A DNA stretch of 64,000 bases from Tetranychus cinnabarinus (lineage: Eukaryota > Arthropoda > Arachnida > Trombidiformes > Tetranychidae), in the NCBI GenBank assembly GCA_022266195.1, contig WHVY01000004.1, forward strand, positions 5,721,501 to 5,785,500. Direction: 5' to 3'. Position 1 is the first letter of the stretch. The number at the start of each line of letters is the position of its first letter. The position numbers were made by a program, and so were the translations under genes. The notes under the pieces are model-generated. The model was not told where the DNA came from and ran no database searches. It worked only from the letters and a program-made list of their open reading frames with translations. Shown piece by piece: positions 23,221-35,907 of the stretch.

Positions 23221-24328
23221 TTAAGTTTGATAAATCATTACTAATATTCAATTACCTATCATAATCTGTACCTCAACTTGCAAGAAAAGTCCACGCACTT
23301 CAACATTATTGGTATGTCATTAATGTGTTAAACTATAACGCATTTTATTTTGTTCAAGTTATTGTCATCATTATGACTTTTCAAATAAAGTATTGTATTA
23401 TATGGGAATTCCAAAGAAGTTAATTGGTACGAGTTAATTATCGGACTTTCGATTTGACTTGTGAAAGAAAAAGATTACAATTCCAATAAATTCAGATCCG
23501 AATCAAAAAAGTCCAGAAGATTGATTCAGTCTGTCTGATCCTGAATATAAGGTTCGTTTAGGATCTCCTCATAATGCAGGAAGAGTGACGCGCTAAAAAT
23601 AAGAATACAATATAAACCCGAAAAAATGAAAACAATCGTACAAGGACACGCGTAAGTACATAAACTTGTCTGACTGCACAGAATACTTTCAGCTACTTTC
23701 GAGAAGGGAATTCCGTTTTCTGTTGGACAAACCCAAATGGCAGATTAATCAGAAAAGGAAAACAAGAATGAACAGGACTCTAAAAATTAGTAAAACATGG
23801 CTCAAAATTTTTCCAGAGACATGCTACATCCGAATTTATATTACCATTAATTTGAGTCACTAAAATGTCTTGAGGATGATTGTAGGCTAATCATCCACGG
23901 ATTTTAGCGCCATTACTCAAAAACGCACCATTGATGCTCAAGTTTCTAAAAATTTTCTTATAAACAAAAAATTGGATTATTCACACAAAATTCAACTCAT
24001 ATTTGCATGCATTTTTGCAGAATGATTTTTCTAATAGGTTTGACTAAAACTGAATACATATGGATGAAAAGAATCTTACATAATCACATTGCTAAGATGA
24101 AGTCACGATTTTTCTATCCGACTTTGATTCTCATTCTAATTTGTATTTCGCATATTTGCTGAAATCATCTGTATTATTAACAAGGTTGAGTTTGTGCCAC
24201 TGATCAGCGCAAAGGGGAAAATATTGACGCAAAAAGTCTGGTTCAACGCGAGCTCAACCTCATTAGAACAAGATTCTTGCTATTTTAATGAGCACCTTTC
24301 ATGCTAACATTATTCAATCCTATGCCTT
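23221..24328. other. spacer downstream of receptor B and degraded C upstream region
   Basis: The first part resembles 28675-29050 downstream of the gene at 27558, so the downstream flank was duplicated too. From about 24080 the sequence is a degraded C-lineage promoter (GAGTTTGTGCCACTG, CTCAACCTCATTAGAAC). An open frame at 23666-23863 has no recognised domain. Confidence 0.4.
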
Positions 24329-24777
24329 TCCAACAGAATCAAAAGAAACTTAGAGTTTGTTTAGTCACGTTTGGTTAAGAATTTACAGCATCTACCTTGG
24401 CACAACATTGCTGCAGTTTCTGATTCAACGTTCAAACTATATGCGTTTCGTCTACAATATTGCATCTCTTTTGTCAACAGAATGCCCATCAACTAAAGAC
24501 TATATGACTTAGCAACATGGCGCTTCTAAATTGTTCATCACTTGTAGTCTTGTCTTTGAACTTGTCATGTCAATTTATTCCTCGACACAATTAACGAAAG
24601 AAACCATGAAAAACAGTTCGGTGGTGATCATTGTTTTGTTTTATTATTTTAATTTAACTGCTGCATGTAACTGGGTAATTGAATCATGTATCCATCTAAA
24701 ATCATCTCTGGTTTACACTAACCAAATCGTCTCATCAATCCAATCAGATAACCTGACCATTGAGAAGGTCAGGTTGA
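24329..24777 (+). pseudogene. internal fragment of a lineage-C receptor
   Basis: The stretch equals roughly codons 63-215 of the C genes (PTES..ETLSLF to TIEKVR). It lacks the start and the 3' half, has in-frame TAG codons near 24354 and 24510, and a ~21-nt deletion in the ACNW...IESCIHL region. It ends abruptly in AT-rich sequence that also occurs at 10400. Confidence 0.8.
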
Positions 24778-25576
24778 TATTGTATTATTTATATTATTAA
24801 TATAATCACGAGTCAAAAGTATACCCAATATGAACGTGAAATATGAATATTACTGTTAAATCGATTAAATCAAGTTGTTGAACTAATGAAGATAGAATTT
24901 AGATTTCTAGATTATTTTTTATGGCCATGTATAGAAACGAAAAATATGAAAATTTAACTCCTAGATGACAAACTATGCTACTTTTTCATCACTCATCGTT
25001 CCCTCTGGCCAACTTAATAAGGTATGAAGAGTAATGTTTTGGACTGACTTTCTCAATCACGACAGTTAATTAACTTTTTTGCGGCCAAACGAGGAAAAAC
25101 ACTGAACGCACATAAGATGGTGTTTGATACGCCTATCATAAAATTAAGTTTATTTCCAATTTGATGAGGGTTGGTTACCTCGTGAAACGCCTTTACATCG
25201 ATAACGGATAATTGATTTAATAAAAAAGATTCAAAGATTGATCATTGCAATAAAATCCATTCAATATTACCTATTAATATCGAAACTTTTTTGATTGATT
25301 GAGATATTAGTTCTGACTAATTCATTTTTAGAGAAAACTTTTTATTAAAATTTAAATCATGATACATTTTCCATGTTCATCTAGAATGAGACGCATTTGA
25401 TTATTGATTATTTGAAATGAACCAATGAGAAGTGTTAATAAATTATAATTCGCTATTGGTTAGTAACAACAGAACATAATTCATTTCATTGATAATCTTA
25501 TTGCAGTTCAGCAGTTTGTCTCGACCCGACTAGTTATCTTCACTCAATTGAAATTTGATTCAAAATATCGATCAAA
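24778..25576. other. lineage-A upstream region
   Basis: Positions 24780-24960 match 10390-10560. The rest is the A-lineage promoter region: TTGATTGATTGAGATATTAG, the CCAATGAG...CTATTGGTTAGTAACAACA module at 25422-25490, then CTCGACCCGACTAGTTATCTTCACT just before the start codon. Confidence 0.55.
25422..25490 (+). promoter_or_regulatory. lineage-A upstream module
   Basis: The same CCAAT/inverted-CCAAT plus TTAGTAACAACA unit as at 16398, here with about 14 extra AT-rich bases between the two boxes. It lies about 90-155 bp upstream of the ATG at 25577. Confidence 0.45.
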
Positions 25577-26708
25577 ATGAATACATCAAATGATAATGGA
25601 ATGAATCGCGCTTCAAGTGCTGGAATAATCATTCAAGCGCTTTTTTCTAATTGGAGAATTGTTATTCTACTCATTGGCTTTGGACTCGCCATGGATACTG
25701 GCAACTGGTTCGTTAATGCTTCGCTTGCTACAAGCAAATTTTTTTTCGGAAGTTGGGTGATATTCGGTATACAGCAAGCTATTTTTGCTTTATTCATGTT
25801 TCAACTTTGCTTTCAAAGAGATAAGTATATTGATCATATTATGTATTTCGATTGCAATGCAAAAGTCCAGAGCAATCAACAATCTCTAGATGCTTATATG
25901 AAAAGGAATCGTTACATCTTTCATTCATTTACATTCATCAATTTCGTAGTGAATATTGTACTGGTAATCGTTCCTTTCATCGACAAGCTCCAAAAATGTA
26001 ATATAAAGACCATTGACGTCCTGAAATTCGGCTCGGTTGAGATTGGTTTCTGTTGTAGTTTTGCTCTATTTCGCTTCTTTGTTGAAACCTGTCTTTACAT
26101 TCATACCTGTTTCATGCGAGTTGAACAACAAATAGACACATTGAACAAATCAATAAATGCCTTGTTTATTGGTGACATTCGGAAGGTTCGTCGATTGTAT
26201 TGCTTTGCCGTTGAAACGACAGAAAAGTTCAACTCTCTATTGTGGCCTGTAATTTCTACTTATTTTGTGGTCTGTATCGTTAAAAGTCACTGGGCGTTAG
26301 CTGCTGCGATTACCAAGTCATCTTTTGTTGTTGCATTGATTTTTGTTGCAGAATTCTCAGTCTTTATTCTTGTCGCCTATAACATGATTTATATCAACCA
26401 CCTTTCAACCAGAATTTATCAATCAGTTTATTCACTTTCATATAAAACTGATTCATTATTTGCTAAGAAAGAGGTAACTCATTTTTGTATGAATGTCTAA
26501 TCTAAAAGGTCTTATTCGAGTTTTTGATTAACGCTCATCAATTTCCATTTTCTCATCTTTTCAGGTTCATCTTTTCCTCACTCGTATTGAACGCGGTGAC
26601 GTTGGCTTTACTTTCCTGGACCTGTTCGTTATCACACCAACTTGCGTTACTTCATTGGTTACAATCTTTTTGACTCTTGCATTAGCAGGACCCACTTTAA
26701 TCACCTAA
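25577..26708 (+). CDS. gustatory-type receptor, lineage A
   Basis: Predicted 346 aa. Exon 1 is 25577-26473, intron 26474-26564 (91 nt, phase 0) and exon 2 26565-26708. Lineage-A marks are MNTSNDNGMNRASSAGIIIQ, FVETCLYIHTCFMRVEQQID, FIGDIRKVRRLYCFAVETTEKFNSLLWP and MIYINHLSTRIYQSVYSLSYK. It is closest to the gene at 34781 (shared EQQIDxLNKS and CCCSFALFRFF-type TM4). The last codons differ slightly from its relatives (GPTLIT). Intact frame. Confidence 0.77.
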
Positions 26709-27557
26709 AGTTATCCTCTTATTTCTCACCTCCATGAATGTAATACACATCACTGAATGTTTTTTAATGTGTAAATGTTTCTGATTGTAATTAAATTTTA
26801 TTTTTTTTTTGATACACATATTGACTCATTTGCTCAATAATACGTACTTCGCAATGCAGCAATAATTGGTGTCACTACGTTTCTGACAAGGCGTTTCTGA
26901 TAACTGATATGATTCGATTCGGGAAATTTATGATAAATCGATAGAAATTATTCATAGTTGAAAAAGATGTTTGGTAATGCACATTAAATGCTTAAATTAA
27001 ATGCTCATTAATAATTGGACAAAATCGTTCCATTATTGAAAGATCATAATGGAGTTATGGAAAGAGGAATCATAGTTATGATATTAATGGTCACGATTTA
27101 AAGTAGCAAAGTATTGCGTGTTTGAGTGAAATGACGATTAAACTGCAGATTTCAAATTGAGAATGAATCTATTCAAATTTCTGGCACAGAATAAAAAACA
27201 AATCACAGTAACTTGATCTATATCTTTGGTAATTTTTTAATAATAATAATTACTAGAAACGATGCACAATACTTTATAATAAAGGAGATTGATGACAAAA
27301 ATTGACTAAGACAGTGTGAATCTACATTTTAATCTTTAGTCGATAATTCTATTCTTTAAAATTTTGTATTAATCAATGTAGGGTTTGTCATTTGAATCGC
27401 AAGATTTCATTCGAATTTCGAAAAACTGAAACTATTAGTAGCTGCGCACTTTCATATCATTAGCTTGCTTAAAGTGTGTTAAAGCTTGCTTAAAGCTTTC
27501 TGTGTTTGGAGCTAAATTGCATTTTACAATTAGTCGCTGTAAACCTTCACCAGCATT
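26709..27557. other. spacer between A and B receptors
   Basis: AT-rich, with AATTAAATT(T)-rich 3' flank near 26790. From about 27375 it matches the B upstream sequence at 21950-22103. No other feature is recognised. Confidence 0.4.
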
Positions 27558-28674
27558 ATGTATCGAATCCCTATTAATAACAACGAATCTTCAAGTTGCA
27601 AACCTAAAGGTTTTTATGATTACATGTTGCGATTTGAAGGGAAAAAAAGTAATTTTATTCATTTTCTGCTCATTTGTGTTATTATTTATAATATCGTGGC
27701 CCTTTTATTGCCATATGAAACAAGCACTACATTCAAAAAGTATATAATACTTATCAATTGTGTAACCTGTACTTCACAGCTGATCTGGCTTGTACTTTTG
27801 CGTTCAAAGCGATGTGAATATATTGAATTGGTCAATCTATTTGAAAGTCAAACTGGACTAAGCCTGGAAAGTTTGCTAGTTTATCGTCATTTCATTAGAG
27901 TGCGAAATACTTTTTTATTTTACATCGTGACTATTAATGCTATAGCTGCATTTTACGCTTTTCGTAGCTTTATAATAATCTTTCAACAATCGTATGATTT
28001 TGTCCAATCATTTAAAGATCTATTTTCTAATCTCATGCTTTTACTTTGCGGTTTTGGCTTTCAATTATTCAATCAATTTCTTGTTGAATCGAGTCTCTAC
28101 ATTCATGGATGCTGGCTTACTGTAAATGCGCAAATTCGTTCACTTAGAAACATTGACTGTCGAGTGTTGACTAGCAATAAAATTTGTGAAATTCGTTCAA
28201 TGTACAGTATTGCTTCTGAAAAGACAGAAAAGATGGATTCATTCCTTAGATTACCGATTTTAAATTTCTATTCCTATGCTATCATCTCAGGTCATATTTA
28301 TCTTGCTTCATTTTTTTACAAACCATCGATAGCTGGCTTTATTATTCTAGTATTTCGCTTCTTGAACATAGCATTGATCGCTTACAACATGATATATATT
28401 CATTATCTTTCAAATAAATGTTTCTATGATGTCTATTCACTTTCATTTGGAAAGCATCCATTTCAAGTCAACAATGAAGTAAGTTGTTGAAGTCAATGCA
28501 TTTTAATTTTACCTGTCTTTTTTTCTATTGTAGGTTCAACTGTTTCTTGATCGAATCGGACAATCGAATGTCGGCTTTTCGTTTCTCAAAATTTCTCTGA
28601 TAACACCCACTTTTGTCACATCATTAGCTTCACTAACTCTGTCTTTTGCACTGTCAGTACCATCACTTTTTTAA
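27558..28674 (+). CDS. gustatory-type receptor, lineage B
   Basis: Predicted 353 aa. Exon 1 is 27558-28478 (307 codons), intron 28479-28533 (55 nt, phase 0, ends ATTGTAG) and exon 2 28534-28674. The first 80 codons are nearly identical to the gene at 22104; later TM segments diverge (FKDLFSNLMLLLCGFGFQLFNQ). It keeps VESSLYIHGCWLTVNAQIRSLRNIDC and a TM7 exon with LITPTFVTSL. AATAAA follows the stop by a few bases. Intact frame. Confidence 0.77.
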
Positions 28675-29817
28675 CAATAAAATTTAATGATGTTTATTAC
28701 CTATATTACTAATCAAACTCTGTACTATCTCGAGTTTCAAACACAAAAATCACGCAATGCAATGTTATCGTGATTGAATATATAAATGTGTATAACTTTT
28801 ATGTATCGCTTGTTTGAGCTTTTTACGAATTGAATTGACATCATTTTGACTTATCAAAAAATGATTGAATTATGTGTGAAAATTCCAAATGTTAATAAAA
28901 GTTAATTATAAGACCTATTATGACTTTCATGATGCAAGAAAGAGATTGTATTTTCAAGGAAACGCAGATTAGAATTAAGAACAGTTCATAAGATCTATTC
29001 ATTTTTTCAAATCCTGAATAACAGGTTTGTTTAGGATCTCTACATGATAAACAGGAAACTAGGAAAGCATATGCACTAAAAATAAGATCACAGTTGAGTC
29101 AACGAATGAAGGCCAATTGATAAGACTCTCGGCCTCAAGGAGACTCGCTTCTTATCCATGAATATCTCCCATAAAGTGATCAAACATATACAAATAAAAC
29201 ATAATGCACATTTTACAGGGTGTTAATTAAGGTTATCTTAAGGTTATCGTTGAATATTGATTTCCATCGGTAGTTTGTTGAATTGATTAACTTTTTTTGG
29301 GTAACTCTATCCATCAATGATGAACAACAATGACTCATGTTCTATTATTGATTTCAGTTCATTAGATTTCACCTTCAGCTTCAACGCTATTGATCAAATT
29401 GTTATTGTAGCTGAACAAACGATTGAAAATTCAAATGAATTCAGAAAAAATCGCTGTAACAAAATCTGTCGCATTGATGTATTATATTATTGAAATTATA
29501 TCCATTTATGTATTTCTTGAAAATTGTGATTGATTGAGTTACTTATTATTAAGATTTCATTTCAGTTTAAAATTTTTATTCCGATTTAAATGTCATGATA
29601 TAGAAACTTTTCTAAATTCACCCAATATTTGACGCATTTGATGATCGATCGATCTACCCTATAATTAGCCAATGAGAATTAAGTTATTGGTTAGTAACAA
29701 CAACTCATAATTCATTTAATCGTCAATCTTTAGTTTCATTTCATCAGTTGGTCTCGAGTCAAATAGTTTACAATATCTTTACTCAATCGAAGGGAATATA
29801 ACTAAAAATTCACCAAA
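28675..29817. other. spacer and lineage-A upstream region
   Basis: The first 400 bases resemble 23221-23600. Positions 29330-29817 are an A-lineage promoter region nearly identical to 16090-16547, with the paired CCAAT module at 29669-29716. Confidence 0.5.
29669..29716 (+). promoter_or_regulatory. lineage-A upstream module
   Basis: Same CCAATGAGAATTAAGTTATTGG core as at 16398 with TTAGTAACAACA following, about 100-150 bp before the ATG at 29818. Confidence 0.5.
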
Positions 29818-30968
29818 ATGAATACATCGAATGGTAATGGATTGAACCGCGCTTCAAAAACGGGGATAATTAATTGGGCGCTTTTGTCTAATCGAAAAAT
29901 TGTTATCCTACTTATTGCCTTTGGTCACGCATTGGATACCTTCAACTGGTTTGGTGCTTTTTTTTATTCTACAAACAAGTTTTTTTCTGGAACTGCACTA
30001 ATATTTGCCATCGAGAAAATTATTTATGCTTTGTTCATGCTTTCTCTTTTCTTTCAAAGAGATCGATACACTGAGCTGGTACTGCATTTCGAAAGCAACG
30101 CGAAAATACAGTCGAATCATCCATCTTTAGAGGCTTATATTAAAAGAAATCGTTCCATCTATTATTCATTTATGTTCGGCAATTTGATAGTCAATTTTTC
30201 CCTGGTAATTGTTCCTTTCATTGATGAGCTTATAAAAAACAATACAAGCATCTTGGACGTCTTTATACTCGGATCATGTCAGATTGGTTTCTACTGTATC
30301 TTTACTTTATTCCGTTTCTTTGTTGAAGCCTGTCTTTACATTCATACCTGTTTCATGCGAGTTGAACACCGAATAGACACATTGAACAACTCATCACATG
30401 CCTTGTCTATTGATGAAATACGGAAAGTTCGTAGATTGTATTGCTTTGCCGTTGAAACGACAGAAAAGTTCAACTCCTTGTTGTGGCCTGTAATTTCTAC
30501 TTATTTTGTTGTCTCTATCGTTAATAGCCATTTCGCTTTTGCCAGAGCGATCACCGAGCCATCTTTTGCTCTTACTATGATTTGTTTTGGAGAATTCTCA
30601 GTCTTCTTTTTAATAGCTTATAACATGATTTATATCAACCATCTCTCAACCAGAATCTATCAATCAGTTTATTCCCTTTCATATAAAACAGATTCATTGT
30701 TTGCTAAAAAAGAGGTAACTCAATTTTTACTTAAAAGTCTAATCTTACATTGTAATGTTTCTTAACTTCGTAATAATATCATGCAAGTTTTTGATTATCA
30801 ATTCTAATTTTCTCTTCTTTTCAGGTTCAAATTTTCCTCACTCGTATTGAACGCGGTGACGTTGGCTTTACTTTTCTGGACTTGTTTGTTATCACACCAA
30901 CTTGCGTTACTACACTGGCAACAATCTCTTTGACTTTTGCATTAGCAGAACCCACTTTGATCAAATGA
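29818..30968 (+). CDS. gustatory-type receptor, lineage A
   Basis: Predicted 346 aa. Exon 1 is 29818-30714 (299 codons), intron 30715-30824 (110 nt, phase 0) and exon 2 30825-30968. It is the nearest relative of the gene at 16548: promoter, N-terminus (MNTSNGNGLNRASK), the second half of exon 1 and exon 2 are nearly identical, while TM3-TM4 (YYSFMFGNLIVNFSL, FYCIFTLFRFF) differ more. This uneven divergence may reflect gene conversion. Intact frame. Confidence 0.78.
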
Positions 30969-32002
30969 TGCTAGAAGTTGCGAAAGTTTCGAATTACTTT
31001 GGTACATCTGAACCTTGTTGTTATTCAGCGCTAACCTGTCTCTAATAGTCCAAGTAGTAATAAACTAATGTCTCTACTTCTCTACATCGAGCCATACTTT
31101 CCTCTGCCTTCATTACCAAATCTGTAAATTCTGTATTCCCATCGAAATATTTGAATATTGAAATTAAATTATTTTGCTAAGGCAATTCAACTCTGACTAG
31201 CTTTCCTAAGCTAAAGTTTTTTTCTTTTTTCTCTAACTCTATCATCTAAAATTATCTATTATTAGCTCTAATCAACCTCACAGATACTTTCACACCCTGT
31301 AACTTTTAAACTGACAATTTAACTAACGAAAGGCTTGACAGGGATTCATACTTATATGACCCGTTAGAATGCTTTGTGCACTCTGAAAAAATCAGAAAAT
31401 TTGGTTTGTTGTTGGATTGAAATAAATATCTCGCATAAACTACATATAGATAAGATCAATGTACAGTAGAACAATTGTCCATTTTGCGAATTCATTGAAA
31501 TATGAATACAAAACTTTAATCTCATCACTGGCTTCATCGATTTATTAAATTTCAACGATCGGTTGCTTCTCTTTTGTTAAAATTGTTATTGCTGCCGAAA
31601 ATACAATCAATTTAAAATTCACAAAACAAAATTCAGGATAAAATTTATTGGAACTAAAATGTGTCGAATTGATTGATCATTGTAATTATAACTATTCATG
31701 TTTTTCTAGAACATTGTGATTGATTAAGTTACTGATTCGTAACAATTCATTTCAGTTAAATTTTTACATTGCGATTCAAATGTCATGATATATAAACTTT
31801 TCTAAATTCACCCAATGTTTGACGCATTTGATTATCGATCGATCTACAATATATAATAATCAGCCAATGAGAATTAAGTTATTGGTTAGTAACAATAGTT
31901 CATTTCATTCAAAATCAATTTTATTCCATCCGTTGGTCTGAGATCGACTAGTTATAGTTACTTCACCTAATTGCAGAAAATATCAGATGAAATTTTACCG
32001 AA
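30969..32002. other. spacer and lineage-A upstream region
   Basis: AT-rich spacer up to about 31400, then an A-lineage upstream region matching 15960-16500. The module copy is at 31864-31899. Confidence 0.5.
31864..31899 (+). promoter_or_regulatory. lineage-A upstream module
   Basis: CCAATGAGAATTAAGTTATTGG followed by TTAGTAACAATA, about 105-140 bp before the ATG at 32003. Confidence 0.5.
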
Positions 32003-33120
32003 ATGAATACATCAAATGAGAATGGAATGAATCGCGCTTCAAAAGCTGGGATAATAACATGGGCCCTTTTGACTGATCGAAAAAATGTTATTCTACTCAT
32101 CGCCTTCGGACTCGCAGTGGATGGCTTATCATGGATTAGATACTTTGCGTCTTTACCGGGAAAATTCGATGCTCTAAGCCCAGTATTATTTGGCATTCAG
32201 AAATGTATATATTCTGTCTTCATTGTCTTACTTTGTGTTTGGAGAAAGGATTTTAGCGATCACCTCAAGCAGTTTGAACGTAAAACAAAGCTCCAGTTAA
32301 CACACACAACAGATCGTTACCTAACTAAGAATCGCTTCATCTTTAAAGTTTATGGGTTCTTATATATTGGCAACTTCATCGTAATGGGATCTTATTTATT
32401 CATTAAAAAGCTACAGGAATCGCGTGTAAATGTCAATGTTATACTCTTTTTTGGTTCAACAGCTATTGGTTTCGTCTGCTCTCTTGCTTTTTTCCGTTTC
32501 TTTATTGAAGCCTGTCTTTACATTCATACCTGTTTCATGCGAGTTGAACACTCAATAAACACATTGAACAACTCGACAAATGCCTTGTCTATTGGTGACA
32601 TTCGAAAAGCTCGTCGCTTATATTGCTTTGCTGTTGAAACGACGGAAAAACTTAACTCTCTATTCATGCCTATTACAGCTGTTTATTTCGTGTTCAGTAC
32701 CATTAAAAGTCATTTCTCGCTTGTGCGGGTGATTCATAATCCAACTCCTATAATCATTTCAATATGTATGGTGGAATTTTCTTATTATTTCCTTGTAACT
32801 TATCACATGATTTATATCAATCACCTTTCAACCAGAATCTATCAATCAGTTTATTCACTTACATATAAAACAGATTCATTGTTTGCCAATAAAGAGGTAA
32901 TTATAAAATTCAATAATTTCACGAAACTTACTTTTCCATTTAATAATATTTCTCTCTATTAATCAATCAAAATCAGGTTCATCTTTTCCTCACTCGCATT
33001 GAACGCGCTGATGTTGGGTTTACTTTCCTGGACTTGTTTGTCATCACACCAACTTGCGTTACTTCACTGGCTACAATATCATTGACTATTGCTCTGGCAA
33101 CACCAGCGTTGCTCAAATAA
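32003..33120 (+). CDS. gustatory-type receptor, lineage A
   Basis: Predicted 345 aa. Exon 1 is 32003-32896 (298 codons), intron 32897-32976 (80 nt, phase 0) and exon 2 32977-33120. It differs from other A genes in the region after TM1 (FALSPV-type loop) and in having LNSLFMPITAVYFVFSTIKSHFSLV in TM5 where most A genes have LLWPVIS. It ends NKE before the intron and LLK at the C-terminus. The Polinton-split pseudogene at 47825/63731 shares these particular features, so this is its closest intact paralogue in the window. Intact frame. Confidence 0.77.
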
Positions 33121-33419
33121 GTCAGTGCAGAATTTTTTTTCTGCTGTCAGATCGCTCTCAAATGTTTATGAAATTAATGGCGTTTTTGAATCGTATTGTG
33201 TACAATAGTATGAATTGTATTTTACAAGATCAAATAAAGTATAAACGCATTCAAAAGCAATCTTATTCTTTACATAAAATCAGTCAATTCTTATTTTTTA
33301 TTTTGAACCTAATTCATTAAATCACGTTCTTTTACATAATGCTTACAAAAGGTGACTATCGATATGCGTTTTTACGCAAACTTTTCACTTTCAGTGAATA
33401 AACTCCAAAAGGAAAATTA

Positions 33420-33915
33420 ACCTATGCAGCGAAATTCTTGGACAGTTTAGGATAATCCTTTTTTCTCATGAGCTATCGAGATGTTCTAAACTGTTTTCTG
33501 GCCTAATTTGGCTTCTTCTCATTATGATGCAAAAATTTAGCAAAACTTGACCAACTTTCGATTAAAGTCGTTCCGAAGGATTGTAATCCTCCTAATGTGC
33601 CGCAACTTTGCCCAATCGAAACATTTTGGTCAAACCTAAAAGCTAAAGTTTATGCCGATGGTTTTGTCGCCAAAAACACTCAAGAATTGATCGAAATAAT
33701 CAAAAATAAGATATAAAAATTTGAGTCTAGCTATTTTGAGAAGCTCATGAAAAACAAGAAAAATAAAGTTAATCTTTCCGAGGAAAAAAGATTAGTGCTT
33801 ATTCGAAGTAGCCTCTAACATTGTAATTACTTTTTCCGAAGAAAAAATTAAAATATATTTTCTCACTAATTGTTGAGAAGCAATTGACTAAAATGTCCAA
33901 TTTCGCTGCATAGGT
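33420..33915 (+). mobile_element. internally deleted Tc1/mariner element
   Basis: The ends are inverted repeats (ACCTATGCAGCGAAATT at the left, AATTTCGCTGCATAGGT at the right) bounded by TA on both sides, as expected for Tc1/mariner insertions. Between about 33565 and 33750 the + strand encodes a transposase C-terminal relic with the family signature NPPNVPQL.PIE.FW.NLK.KVY; the glutamate would be the third acidic catalytic residue. The remainder of the transposase is missing and a stop follows IIKNKI. It is a non-autonomous copy. Confidence 0.85.
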
Positions 33916-34780
33916 TAGAGGCGAAATAACGGATTGACCTTGAATGACCTTGTGCTTTCGAACTTATGATTCTTAAATCTGCATAAGCTTATGGTTCAAG
34001 TCTGAGTAAATTGATCGTGAGTTATGCTACATAAAGATGTAAAATGAAAAAACGCCCGGTATATTGAATTCAAGTTTGATTAAAGAATATTTTCTTTGTT
34101 TTTCGTATTTTTGTTCCAACCCCAAATGAATAAATCAACAACTTCATCTGAAGCTTATCAAAAAGCTCTACAGAGAAAAGAATACAAAAGCGTAAAGAAT
34201 GCAAAAATTCAAAAATGCAGGCGAATCCTAACCAATCAAGTCAAGAAATGAAGCAAAACGTTTAACAGTTGCAGTTGGGATGTTCTTGGAGGCTGATTAT
34301 TGAATATTATAGTTTTATTTTCAATTTGATCTGGGTTGGTTTTCGACACTGACAAGCCTTTATATTGATTCCGGATAAGTTGATTGAATTGAAAACATTT
34401 AACATAAATTGATCATTCTTGTAATCAAACCTATTCAATATTAACTAATATTATATCTATTCATATACATATGTATATTAAATCACTTTTTTGATCGATT
34501 GGAATGCTAATTGTGAATAATTCATTTTCCGTTTGAACTTTTTATAAAAATTAAAATCAACCTTTTCTATATTCATCTGATACTGACGCATTTAGTTATT
34601 GATTGGTCTCCACCAAAATGAACCAATGAGAAGTAAGTTGGTTGGTAAGTAACAACAGGACATGATTCATTTCATCAAAAACATGAGTTTATTGCATCAA
34701 TTTGTCTCGACAAGACTAGTTAAACTAAATTAAAGTAGATATCTTCACTCGATTGAAATATTACACAAAATTTCACCGAA
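33916..34780. other. spacer and lineage-A upstream region
   Basis: No feature is recognised up to 34300. From there the sequence matches the A-lineage upstream region at 25120-25576, with a variant module at 34623-34660. Confidence 0.45.
34623..34660 (+). promoter_or_regulatory. lineage-A upstream module, variant
   Basis: CCAATGAGAAGTAAGTTGGTTGGTAAGTAACAACA-type copy in which the inverted CCAAT is degraded (GGTTGG). It is about 120-160 bp before the ATG at 34781. Confidence 0.4.
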
Positions 34781-35907
34781 ATGAACTCATCAAATGGAAA
34801 TGAATGGAATCTCGCTACTAAACATGGATTAATCGCTCGAGCGCTTTTGTCTGATCGAAAAATTGTTATTCTACTCATTTCTTTTGGACTCGCATTGGAT
34901 AGCGCAAACTGGTTCTTTAATTTTGTGCTTTATAATACAAGCCACTTTATGACTGTTTCATTGATAATATACGGCACACAACAAGCTATTTATTCTGTAT
35001 TCATGTTCTCGCTTTGCTATCGAAAGGATAAATACATTGATATCTTCACGCGCTTCGAATCTTGCGCGAAATTGCCGTCGAATCATTCATCCGTAGACGC
35101 TTTCATGCGAAGGAATCGCTACATCTTTCATTTATATATGTTTATAAATTTCTTAATAAATATTTGCCTGCTGATTGCCCCATTCATCGATCAGCTTATA
35201 AAATCCAAGGTAAACACCTTTGACGCCCTAAAATTTGGCTTGATGGAGATTGGTTGTTGTTGTAGTTTTGCCTTGATCCGATTCTTTGTTGAAGCGTGTC
35301 TTTACATTCATACCTGTTTCATGCGAGTTGAACAACAAATAGACATATTGAACAAATCGTCGAATTTATTGTCTATTGGTGACATTCGGAAAGTTCGTCG
35401 ATTGTATTGCTTTGCAGTTGAAACGACAGAAAAGTTCAACTCTCTGTTGTGGCCAGTGATTTCCTCCTATTTTGTGGTTTGTATCGTTAAAAGTCATTTC
35501 GCTCTTGCTGATGCGATTGCTGCAGCATCCCTAACTTACATATTGATCTGCGTTGGTGAATTTTCGATCTTTATTATTGTTGCTTATAACATGATTTATA
35601 TCAATCACCTTTCAACCAGAATCTATCAATCAGTTTATTCACTTGCATATAAAACTGATTCACTGTTTGCTAAAAAAGAGGTAACTCATTTTTGTCTTAT
35701 CTAAAAGGTCTTATTCGAGTTTTTTATTAACGTCCATCAATTCTAATTTTCTCATCTTTTTAGGTTCATCTTTTCCTCACTCGCATTGAACGCGGTGACG
35801 TTGGCTTTACTTTTCTAGACCTGTTTGTTATCACACCAACTTGCGTTTCTACACTGGCCACAATCTCTTTGACTCTTGCATTAGCAGAACCCACTTTTAT
35901 CAAATAA
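34781..35907 (+). CDS. gustatory-type receptor, lineage A
   Basis: Predicted 347 aa. Exon 1 is 34781-35680 (300 codons), intron 35681-35763 (83 nt, phase 0) and exon 2 35764-35907. Most divergent N-terminus of the intact A genes (MNSSNGNEWNLATKHGLIARALLSDRK). It keeps VEACLYIHTCFMRVEQQIDILNKS, SIGDIRKVRRLYCFAVETTEKFNSLLWP and exon 2 with RIERGDVGFTFLDLFVITPTC. Intact frame. Confidence 0.77.
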
